Part shown: positions 32,501 to 39,537 of the stretch, in pieces
Layout of the letters: each line of letters starts with the position of its first letter
How positions within the stretch are numbered: position 1 is the first letter of the stretch
NCBI GenBank assembly: GCA_963708725.1
Contig: CAVPTL010000010.1
Span: forward strand, 310,001 to 374,000
Length of the DNA stretch: 64,000 nucleotides
Source of the DNA: CAVPTL01 sp963708725
GTDB taxonomy: Bacteria > Actinomycetota > Thermoleophilia > Gaiellales > JAICJC01
Direction: 5' to 3'
The notes under the pieces: model-generated
The model's database searches: none
What the model saw: the letters and a program-made list of their open reading frames with translations, nothing else
What the model was told of the DNA's origin: nothing
Position numbers and translations under genes: made by a program

Positions 32501-32542
32501 CTGACGACTGCTGCGCGGGCCTGCGCAGCAGTCTCACGTCAG
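32501..32542 (-). terminator. Strong hairpin at the end of the M20 hydrolase gene
   Basis: GACTGCTGCGC-GGGCCT-GCGCAGCAGTC is a perfect 11-bp stem with a 6-nt loop (32506-32533), extended by outer CTGAC/GTCAG pairs. It abuts the stop codon of the M20 gene. No T-run follows, so it may be a Rho-assisted or stabilising 3' structure. Confidence 0.55.
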
Positions 32543-33858
32543 GCCGATACCACGCCGCACCAGCGCATGGCGGTGACGGCAAGCGTCTGGGCGCAGCGCA
32601 CCAGGTCGTCGATCACGATCGACTCGTCCGCCTTGTGACCCTCGAACGGGCGGCCGGCGGTACCGGCGCCGAATCCGACCATCGGGCACGCCCCCGCCCG
32701 TGTGAACGACGCGGCGTCAAACCACGACGCGAGCCCGCCCAGCGGCTGCGGCGCGCCGAGGTCGGCGGCGGCTGTGCCAAGCGTCTCCACGATCGGACTG
32801 GTCTCGCTGACCTCAAACGGCGGCAGGTCGGGCCCCCACTCGAATGTGGGCAGATTCTCGGCCAGCCAGTCGTCGGTCTTGGCTGCCAAACCCAGCCGCT
32901 CCTCGACCTGGCGGGCCATCTCTGTCCCCCACCCATCCGCGTCCGCGTCTGCGGGCAGGTACAGCATGTTTACCGTGAACGTGCACGAGGCCGGGTAGGT
33001 GACAAACCAGGTACCCCCGTTGATTACGGTGGTCATGATCGTCGCGGGTGGCAGGTACGGATGTGTGCGGTCGGGGCGGGCTTGCCACTCGGCGTCGAGC
33101 TCGCGGACCGCGTCCATCAAGATCGAGGCCTTGTCGATGGCGTTGACCGCACCGCCCTCACGCCAGTGCGGGTGCTCGATCTCGGCGTGGCCCGCCCGGC
33201 CGGCGACCGTCACCGTGAGCGACATCGATCCCCGGCACGCCACCCAGATCTCGCCCGGTGTCGGCTCGGTGCAGATACCGGCGTCGGCCCGCAGGCCGTG
33301 TTGCACGCCGGCGATCGAGCCTGATCCGGACGACTCCTCGTCCGTGTTGGTGTGGACGATCAGGTCGCCCTGAAGCCGCACACCCAGGCGCGCGAGTATC
33401 TCGGCGGCGTACGCCATGCAGGCGACGCCGCTTTTCATGTCGCTCGCGCCGACGCCATAGAGGTTTCCGTCGCGCTCCTCGGCATTCCAGGGATCGCTGG
33501 TCCAGGCGTCGATCGGATCGGGAGTGACCGCGTCGATGTGGCCATTCAGGAGCAGCGACCGGCCGCCGCCCGCCCCGCCGAAGGTCGCCGCGAGCTGCGG
33601 ACGGCCCGCGAACGCGAGACCATTCGGCACCTGGCGCGGCGATCCGAGGGAGCCCGTAGCCGGCTCCCAGAGGTCAATCGAGGCGCCGGCCGCGGCAAGC
33701 CGATCGGCGAGGTATTGCTGCAGCTCGACCTCCTGCCGCGGCGGATCGGCCGGCTCGCGAGCGGTGGTGTCGAAGGCGACCAGGTCAGCCACCAGGCCCA
33801 CCAGCTCGTCCCGGCCGGCGGCGATGGCGTCGGTGACGGAGTGCTCGAGATCGTTCAT
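32539..33858 (-). CDS. M20-family metallohydrolase (ArgE/DapE/CPG2-like)
   Basis: A 439-aa zinc hydrolase. First metal motif SLLLNGHIDAVTP (about 98-110), bridging Asp in LYGVGASDMKSGVA, catalytic Glu pair in TNTDEESSGSGS, and a dimerisation lid near SMSLTVTVAGRAGHAEIEHP. Such enzymes cleave N-acyl or peptide amide bonds. The ATG overlaps the stop of the amidase gene (ATGA), so both act in one amide-degrading route. The frame upstream of this ATG lies inside the amidase gene and is not used. Confidence 0.88.
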   Translation of the reverse strand: MNDLEHSVTDAIAAGRDELVGLVADLVAFDTTAREPADPPRQEVELQQYLADRLAAAGASIDLWEPATGSLGSPRQVPNGLAFAGRPQLAATFGGAGGGRSLLLNGHIDAVTPDPIDAWTSDPWNAEERDGNLYGVGASDMKSGVACMAYAAEILARLGVRLQGDLIVHTNTDEESSGSGSIAGVQHGLRADAGICTEPTPGEIWVACRGSMSLTVTVAGRAGHAEIEHPHWREGGAVNAIDKASILMDAVRELDAEWQARPDRTHPYLPPATIMTTVINGGTWFVTYPASCTFTVNMLYLPADADADGWGTEMARQVEERLGLAAKTDDWLAENLPTFEWGPDLPPFEVSETSPIVETLGTAAADLGAPQPLGGLASWFDAASFTRAGACPMVGFGAGTAGRPFEGHKADESIVIDDLVRCAQTLAVTAMRWCGVVSA

Positions 33859-35231
33859 CCGGCGACGCTCTCGTACGCGGCTCCCACCGTGAACAGCAGG
33901 GCATCGGCGCCGGGCCTGCCCATCAGCTGGACGCCGATCGGGAGATGGGACTCGCGGCCGGGGCTCGCCGGAAGTGAGATCGCGGGCTGACCGCTGAGGT
34001 TCGCCGGCGAGGTGAAGGTCTCCCAGTAGGAGTACTCGGCCCACATCTGGTCGTACTCGTCGGTCGCAGGAAACTGGTCGAGCCTCGGCGGGACGGTGGG
34101 GACAGTCGGCGTCAGGAGCAGATCGTAGTCCTCCCAGAACTCGAGCGCGCGTGAGGCCGCGGCGTGGGCGGCGAGCGTGGCGTTGTAGTAGTCGGCGCCG
34201 CCGATCGCCCAACCCCGCTTCATGAGCGCGAGACACTTCTGGCCTATCAGCGCGAGGCGCTCGTCGGGCATCGAGCTACCCATGCCGGCAAAAGCGACTC
34301 CGGCGAGGATCGTGAACGGCGCTGCGAAGTCGGTGAAGTCGGGGGCGGCCGGCGTCATCTCGCAGCCGAGCGACGCAAACTTCCCCACCGCCTCGGCGAA
34401 GCTGGCCGCGACCTCAGCGTCCACGGCGGCGCCGGGGACAGCGTCGGAGTAGGCGATGCGAAGCGTCGGGAGTTCGGCAGCGCAGGCTGCCTCGTGAGTC
34501 GTGCTCCAGGCAGCGGTCGGCTCGCCGGTGGGGCGGCAAGGCGTGGCCATCACATCGAGGGCGGCGGCCGTGTCGCGCACGCTGCGCGCGAGCGGGCCGT
34601 TGTGGAGCAGGCCGCCCCACGCGCCGTGGCCAAGCGGATCCATGGTGACGAGGCCGCGTGTGGGTTTGATGCCCACCACGCCGCAGCACGAAGCGGGGAT
34701 GCGGATCGAGCCGCCGGCGTCGGTGCCCTGGGCAAGCGGGAAGAGCCCGGCGGCGAGGCCCGCCCCCGCGCCGCCGCTCGAGCCCCCGGGGGTGTGCTCC
34801 AGGTTCGCGGGGTTATGGGTGTCACCGTGGAGCTCGCTGCGGGTGGCAGGCTCGCAGGCCAGCTCGGGCGTGTTCGTCTTGCAGAGGATGACGGCACCGG
34901 CGGCGCGGAGAAGACCGACGATGGCGGCGTCATAGCCAGGCCGGTGTCCGGCGTAGGCGCGCGAGCCGTAGGTGGTCGGCATGTCGGAGGTCTCGGTGAC
35001 GTCCTTGATCGCGACCGGGATGCCATGCAGCGGGCCGCGTTGTCCAGCGGGGAGACGATCGAGCGCCTGCGCCTGGGCGGCCACGATCCCGCGGTCGAGG
35101 TGTACGACGGCGTTCAAGTCGGGATCGACCGCGTCGATGCGGTCACAGCACTCGGCTGCGAGGGCCGCGGCGGTCAGATCACCGGTGGACAGGCGGCTCT
35201 GCAGGTCGCGGATGGAGGCGTCGACGGGCAT
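33855..35231 (-). CDS. Amidase signature family hydrolase
   Basis: A 458-aa amidase with the full Ser-cisSer-Lys triad: Lys76 in GIPVAIKD, Ser151 in GGSSGGAGAGLAAG and the nucleophile Ser175 in GTDAGGSIRIP. It hydrolyses a carboxamide to acid plus ammonia. Divergent from a nitrilase gene across an 81-bp gap holding an IclR-type operator, and coupled to the M20 hydrolase. Nitrile or amide compounds could thus be converted to acids here. TAGTCT (35249-35244) is a possible -10, leaving a leader of about 6 nt. Confidence 0.9.
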   Translation of the reverse strand: MPVDASIRDLQSRLSTGDLTAAALAAECCDRIDAVDPDLNAVVHLDRGIVAAQAQALDRLPAGQRGPLHGIPVAIKDVTETSDMPTTYGSRAYAGHRPGYDAAIVGLLRAAGAVILCKTNTPELACEPATRSELHGDTHNPANLEHTPGGSSGGAGAGLAAGLFPLAQGTDAGGSIRIPASCCGVVGIKPTRGLVTMDPLGHGAWGGLLHNGPLARSVRDTAAALDVMATPCRPTGEPTAAWSTTHEAACAAELPTLRIAYSDAVPGAAVDAEVAASFAEAVGKFASLGCEMTPAAPDFTDFAAPFTILAGVAFAGMGSSMPDERLALIGQKCLALMKRGWAIGGADYYNATLAAHAAASRALEFWEDYDLLLTPTVPTVPPRLDQFPATDEYDQMWAEYSYWETFTSPANLSGQPAISLPASPGRESHLPIGVQLMGRPGADALLFTVGAAYESVAG

Positions 35232-35260
35232 GATAAGTTTGCCAGACTACACGGGAACGA

Positions 35261-35278
35261 TATCCACTATGCGGGAAA
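35261..35278. promoter_or_regulatory. IclR-type operator, site 4 (amidase/nitrilase divergent promoter)
   Basis: TATCC-ACTATG-CGGGAAA; reverse complement TTTCCCG-CATAGT-GGATA. One half-site is identical to sites 1-3, the other is weaker. It sits midway between the divergent amidase and nitrilase starts. Confidence 0.55.
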
Positions 35279-35312
35279 TCGGACCCGGCTGATCGAGCCG
35301 AAGGGTGGCGAC

Positions 35313-36335
35313 ATGGGGACTAACGGAGCATCTAGCGGCCACGATGAGACCTGCCGCGTGGCTGTGGTACAGGCATCGCCGGTCTTTCTCGACCGCGCGG
35401 CGACCATCGACAAGGGGATCGCGCTGATCAACGAAGCGGCCGATGCCGGCGCCCGCGTGATCGCGTTTCCGGAGGTGTGGGTGCCCGGGTATCCGCTGTG
35501 GATCTACGGCGCCGCCGGGTGGGGCGACGAGGCCGCGAAGCGCGGCTTCGCAAAGCTGCACGAGCAGTCGCTCGCACTGACGAGCGCCGACGCCGATCGG
35601 CTGTCAAAGGCCGCGGTAGCGCGGGGCGTTGACGTTGTGATGGGCATCAACGAGGTCGAGGGCGGGACGCTCTACAACTCGCTGCTCTACGTGATGGCCG
35701 ACGGTCGGATGGCGTCGCACCGAAAGCTCGTGCCGACCCACGCCGAGCGCATGATCTGGGCGGCCAGTGAGGACGGAAGCGGCCTCCTGGTGCTGGACAC
35801 TCCGAACGGTGGCCTGGGCGGCCTGGTGTGCTGGGAGCACTGGATGCCGCTGACGCGGTTTGCGATGCATGCGCAGAACGAGCTGATCCACGTGGCGGTA
35901 TGGCCATGGGGGTATGAGCTCGCACACCTCGGGAGCCGCCACTACGCCTTCGAGGGGCGATGCTTCGTGCTGGTCGCGGGCACCTACATGCCTTCGAGCG
36001 CGGTCCCTGACGACTTCGAGCTGAAGGAAGCCATGTACGCCGGCTCCGACCCCGGCGGGGGACGCGACGTCATGCTGACCGGCGGAAGCGGCGTGATCGG
36101 CCCGGACGCAAACTGGCTCGTCGGCCCCGTGCACAACGAGGAGGTCATCCTCTACGCCGACCTCGACCTGGCCCACGCGTCACGCGAGCGGTACGCCATG
36201 GACACCGTCGGCCACTACAACCGCCCGGACATATTCGACGTCACGGTGGATCGGCGAAAGCGATCGCAGATCTCGTGGCTTGCCGACCCGAGTCATTCGC
36301 AGGCCCACGAGGAGGCCATCGAGGTCGGTGAATGA
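35313..36335 (+). CDS. Nitrilase (carbon-nitrogen hydrolase)
   Basis: A 340-aa nitrilase-superfamily enzyme with the catalytic Glu54 (IAFPEVWVPGYP), Lys138 (SHRKLVPTHAER) and Cys173 (GGLVCWEHWMPL). The CWEHWMPL block and WIYGAAGW near residue 63 are typical of true nitrilases (branch 1) rather than amidases. It converts a nitrile to carboxylic acid plus ammonia. I chose the ATG after AAGGGTGGCGAC; the very long frame upstream is antisense to the amidase. The gap of about 155 bp after the gene shows nothing recognisable. Confidence 0.92.
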   Translation: MGTNGASSGHDETCRVAVVQASPVFLDRAATIDKGIALINEAADAGARVIAFPEVWVPGYPLWIYGAAGWGDEAAKRGFAKLHEQSLALTSADADRLSKAAVARGVDVVMGINEVEGGTLYNSLLYVMADGRMASHRKLVPTHAERMIWAASEDGSGLLVLDTPNGGLGGLVCWEHWMPLTRFAMHAQNELIHVAVWPWGYELAHLGSRHYAFEGRCFVLVAGTYMPSSAVPDDFELKEAMYAGSDPGGGRDVMLTGGSGVIGPDANWLVGPVHNEEVILYADLDLAHASRERYAMDTVGHYNRPDIFDVTVDRRKRSQISWLADPSHSQAHEEAIEVGE

Positions 36336-36492
36336 GTCGTGCCCGATCTGCGGACGGCTGCAGGTCGATCCGAATTGAGGCGTCACAGATCGCCGCTTCT
36401 TTGGTGATGCACAGGTGTCGCGGTGCCGATGCACAGCTTCGAGTGGTCGACTTCGAGGATGGCCACCTCATACCGCATCGAAGGAGCAAATC

Positions 36493-36609
36493 GTGTCCAT
36501 CCTGATCGCCTCACTCACCGCCCCCCTTGCCGCCGCTCTCCTCGCGGCATTGTTCGTCGCCGCGATGTCGCATGGGCCCCGCGTTCGCACTACCGAGGGT
36601 CGGGATTGA
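36493..36609 (+). CDS. 38-aa single-pass membrane microprotein near ctaG
   Basis: A 38-codon frame with GTG start and a good ribosome site, AAGGAG, 6 nt upstream. The product is one hydrophobic helix (LIASLTAPLAAALLAALFVA, about residues 4-23), then a short basic/polar tail ending TTEGRD. It overlaps the 3' end of the convergent ctaG gene by 20 nt. Its place at the edge of an oxidase locus suggests a small oxidase-associated subunit, but that is inference. Confidence 0.5.
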   Translation: MSILIASLTAPLAAALLAALFVAAMSHGPRVRTTEGRD

Positions 36610-37357
36610 CCGCTACCGGGGGTGCGCCGCCGACAAGCTTGACTGCCGCAACACCGGCAGCCAGCAGTAACACGAAGTCTGACTCGAGCGCCATCGTCAC
36701 CCCACCGATCTGCTGATCGGCAAGGGCGCTGATGTCGCCCAGCTTGGGAGTGTGCTCGTAGAAGCTGTAGAGGGGGTGGTTGGCGAACCAGATCACCGTG
36801 TCGAGCGGCGCGATGGCGATGAACGCGACGACCAGATACCACAGTTTATGGTCGGCGGAGAGTTCTCCTGGGACGATCTCGGGCCACCAGAAAGCCAGTC
36901 CGGCGAAGATCAGCGCGAGGTGCTCGACTCCCAAAGCGCCGCGGTTGGTGAGCGCGAAGTCGTACACCGCCGGAATGTGGATCACATACCAAACGGCCAG
37001 CCACAGGCCCAGCGCCGCCTTCGGGCGGGTAAACGTACCCAACCATTTGACATTCGCGAGCGAGCTGACCATCCAGGGAGTCAGGCCGAGCAACAATAGC
37101 GGCGGGGCCCAATCCCCGATGATCACGTTCTGCAGCAGGTGAAACGTAAGCATCGACGTCAGCGCCAGGTGCTCGATCGGCGACAGAAGACCAATCGCAA
37201 TCAGCGCGAGCCCTACTGAAAAGGCGGCGCGTCGCCAAACTGGCACCTCCCGGCCGGTACGCCCGGCGACCCAGGTCACAACACCGTAATCGATCCCAAC
37301 GATCACGATTGCGGTGGCCCATTCCGGCTCGAATGCGAACTGCCACGGGTGGAGCAC
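36590..37357 (-). CDS. ctaG: Cytochrome c oxidase assembly protein CtaG (caa3 type)
   Basis: A 255-aa polytopic membrane protein of the caa3_CtaG family: about seven helices, with conserved His in IEHLALTSMLTFHLLQNVII and GVEHLALIFAGLAFWWPE and the PLYSFYEH segment. It is needed for formation of active caa3/aa3 oxidase, probably in Cu handling. GTG start with AGGAGG 6 nt upstream. Divergent from sco; TATACT and TAGTAT boxes overlap at 37404-37409 between them. Confidence 0.9.
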   Translation of the reverse strand: MLHPWQFAFEPEWATAIVIVGIDYGVVTWVAGRTGREVPVWRRAAFSVGLALIAIGLLSPIEHLALTSMLTFHLLQNVIIGDWAPPLLLLGLTPWMVSSLANVKWLGTFTRPKAALGLWLAVWYVIHIPAVYDFALTNRGALGVEHLALIFAGLAFWWPEIVPGELSADHKLWYLVVAFIAIAPLDTVIWFANHPLYSFYEHTPKLGDISALADQQIGGVTMALESDFVLLLAAGVAAVKLVGGAPPVAVNPDPR

Positions 37358-37477
37358 GCCGTCCTCCTGGAGTAACCGGCCGACCCGTTGGGCGGCTCGT
37401 CCCTATACTACTCGAATAGGCCGCCACGGCAGACCCGCCGCGCGCGGATTACCCTGGTTTTTGAAGGGGTTCTGGAA

Positions 37478-38260
37478 ATGGCATTTTGGGCCTCACGGCG
37501 ATGGGATTTAGGATTCCGGACAGTCGCGGTGGGAGTGATCGTCGCGGTACTCGTTGTGATAGCTGCCATCGTGGTCGTTACACGTCGTACGGCCTCCGCG
37601 ACGACGGCACCGGTGGATGCGTTTCACGTGGATCGCGCGGTTCCAAACCTCCGGTTGCTCGACGAACAGGGGCACACCGTTTCGTTAGATCAGTTCCGGG
37701 GAAAGTACGTCGTACTGACCCCGTTTCTCACGCTGTGTCATGAGGTCTGCCCGCTCACCACCGGCGCGTATCTCCAGATGGAGCGCGCCGTACGCGATGC
37801 GGGCCTGGGCAGCCGTGTTGTGCTGATCGAGGCGAGCGTCGACCCGTGGCGCGATTCGCCGCTTCGGCTACGTCGCTTCTCCCGGCTTACGCACCTCACA
37901 TTTCCCCTGCTTACGGGCACCCCCGAGCAGATCGCGGCACTCTGGAAGTTCTTTCAAGTCGCCTACCGGCGAGTGCCCGAAGCCGGGACTCCGGACGTCG
38001 ATTGGATGACCAAAAAGCCGCTCACGTTCGATGTCCAACACACCGATGGCCTGTTCTTCATCGATCCCACGGGCCACGAGCGGCTGATAATGCTCGGGAT
38101 GCCCGGACTGACTGGACTCTCGCCGGAGCTTAAAGCACTTCTGAGCGACACGGGGCGGGTGTATTTGAGGAATCGCAATCTTGAGGGCTGGACCGTCCCG
38201 CAGGCGCTGCACAATCTTAGCTACCTCGTGCAAAAACCACTACATGCACCCCCGGGATAA
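37478..38260 (+). CDS. Sco1/SenC-family copper chaperone for cytochrome oxidase
   Basis: A 260-aa membrane-anchored thioredoxin-fold protein. N-terminal helix VAVGVIVAVLVVIAAIVVV (about 16-34), then the Cu-binding Cys pair in LTLCHEVCPLT (Cys87, Cys91) and the distal His in DVQHTDGLFFIDP (about 178). Sco proteins load the CuA site of subunit II, which is encoded 4 kb away. GAAGGGG before the ATG supports the start. Confidence 0.9.
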   Translation: MAFWASRRWDLGFRTVAVGVIVAVLVVIAAIVVVTRRTASATTAPVDAFHVDRAVPNLRLLDEQGHTVSLDQFRGKYVVLTPFLTLCHEVCPLTTGAYLQMERAVRDAGLGSRVVLIEASVDPWRDSPLRLRRFSRLTHLTFPLLTGTPEQIAALWKFFQVAYRRVPEAGTPDVDWMTKKPLTFDVQHTDGLFFIDPTGHERLIMLGMPGLTGLSPELKALLSDTGRVYLRNRNLEGWTVPQALHNLSYLVQKPLHAPPG

Positions 38261-38308
38261 CCCCCGGGAATGTATGCTTCGGTTTGGCCTAATGCGACGG
38301 TCGAAGGG

Positions 38309-38809
38309 ATGGCGCACGTGAGTTCATCTGAGTCAGATCAGCCCGAGGAAGTTATCGTCAGCGACACGCCCGGGATGGAGGTTCCGCCCACCGACGTTCC
38401 GCTACATCCAGGCCGTCTTGATGTGAGCGCGATTTACATGCTCGAGGCGTTCGTGGGTGTTTGGCTGTTCCTGTCACCGTGGATTCTCGGCGACTACCGC
38501 CACCTCGGAGCGTTGATCAATGGGATGCTGCTGGGCGGTCTCGTGATTGCGGGCAGCATCGCCAGTGCTGCAGCCGTCAGCGCCACGACCGAGGTGGTCG
38601 TGGATACCCACCATTGGTGGGGTCGCGTAACGATGGTGATCGGCGCTTGGCTCGTCGTATGCTCGCCGCTGCTCGATCTCGACTCGCTGGGCTCGACGGT
38701 GCTCAACAACGTGCTGGTTGGCATCACCCTGATAGTTTTAGGCGGGTTGGCATCGCGGGCGGCCACTACCCAGATCGAGGAGAGCGCAGGCACTCCGGCG
38801 TCGGTCTGA
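38309..38809 (+). CDS. SPW-repeat membrane protein
   Basis: A protein of about 166 aa with four membrane helices arranged as two repeats. The first carries the SPW signature VWLFLSPWILG, the second the equivalent AWLVVCSPLLDL. The N-terminal 40 residues are acidic and cytosolic. Function of SPW proteins is unknown; they are common near oxidase or stress genes in actinobacteria. Start uncertain: ATG 38270, ATG 38309 and GTG 38318 are all possible; GAAGGG is best spaced for the GTG. Confidence 0.75.
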   Translation: MAHVSSSESDQPEEVIVSDTPGMEVPPTDVPLHPGRLDVSAIYMLEAFVGVWLFLSPWILGDYRHLGALINGMLLGGLVIAGSIASAAAVSATTEVVVDTHHWWGRVTMVIGAWLVVCSPLLDLDSLGSTVLNNVLVGITLIVLGGLASRAATTQIEESAGTPASV

Positions 38810-38818
38810 GATCTTTGG

Positions 38819-38959
38819 TCAGCGGCTGCGAGTGCGAGTTCGCAGCCACCCCCACGTCAGCACAATCACAAGCAGTCCGAGCGGGAGGATCAGGGTCAAC
38901 GGTCCCGCGTCCGCGATCGCCCCGACGTCGTGCGCCGCAGATGTGGCCAGAGCGATCAC
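38819..38959 (-). CDS. 46-aa membrane microprotein coupled to oxidase subunit III
   Basis: A GTG overlapping the subunit III stop (GTGA) opens a 46-codon frame: ALATSAAHDVGAIADAG, then the hydrophobic helix LTLILPLGLLVIVLTWGWL and a basic end RTRTRSR. Coupling, membrane helix and positive-inside tail make it a credible small oxidase subunit or assembly factor; it has no sequence family I recognise. Confidence 0.6.
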   Translation of the reverse strand: MIALATSAAHDVGAIADAGPLTLILPLGLLVIVLTWGWLRTRTRSR

Positions 38960-39537
38960 AGTAGGTAAAACATGATGTAGGCGATGAGGTAGAACAGCCC
39001 GGTGGCATACCAAACCACAGCAAACGACGCCTGCCGTTCATCGACGGAAGCGAGCATCTGTTCGGCGGCGACCACCGGATCCAGCGGTACCCGGCGGGCA
39101 CGCGCGATCACCGTTTCGAGCCAGAATGACGCCCCGGTCAGGTGAATCACATACATCGCTGTGAACCCGACGAACACGCTCCCATAGCCTCCGGCGTGTG
39201 ACGGCGAGAACCCGGGATTGACCAGCTGGACGATCTGGATCACGAGCGCTACCAAGCCCGCCGCCAGGGCGACCATCATCGGCACTCCGGCGGTCGATCG
39301 AGCGCGGCGCCCCGCCGCATACCCAGCGCAGCTGACAACCAGGCAGACGAGCGTCGCGGTGCCAAGTCCGGTGGATGGATTCTGGCCGTGCGGGTGCCAC
39401 TGACCGTTCGAGTTGATCGTTCGCAGATAGAAGTAGGCGAACAGGAACGCCAGGAACATGAACGCCTCGGCCGCGACCCACAAGCGCGTGCCCATCGCAA
39501 GATTTCGATCGCCCACCGAGTCTGGAACCGTCGTCAT
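38956..39537 (-). CDS. ctaE: Cytochrome c oxidase subunit III
   Basis: A 193-aa subunit III with five membrane helices (AAEAFMFLAFLFAYFYLR, TATLVCLVVSCAGYAAG, MMVALAAGLVALVIQIVQL, SVFVGFTAMYVIHLTGASFW, FAVVWYATGLFYLIAYIMFY). The Glu of AAEAFMF and His of YVIHLTGA are family-conserved. The ATG overlaps the subunit I stop (ATGA). It is the short five-helix form common in actinobacteria. Confidence 0.92.
   Translation of the reverse strand: MTTVPDSVGDRNLAMGTRLWVAAEAFMFLAFLFAYFYLRTINSNGQWHPHGQNPSTGLGTATLVCLVVSCAGYAAGRRARSTAGVPMMVALAAGLVALVIQIVQLVNPGFSPSHAGGYGSVFVGFTAMYVIHLTGASFWLETVIARARRVPLDPVVAAEQMLASVDERQASFAVVWYATGLFYLIAYIMFYLL

Noticed and set aside
34164..35312. Long N-terminal extension in frame with the nitrilase
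   Set aside because: It is antisense to the amidase with its full catalytic triad, and nitrilases begin just before VAVVQASPV, which is where the chosen ATG lies.
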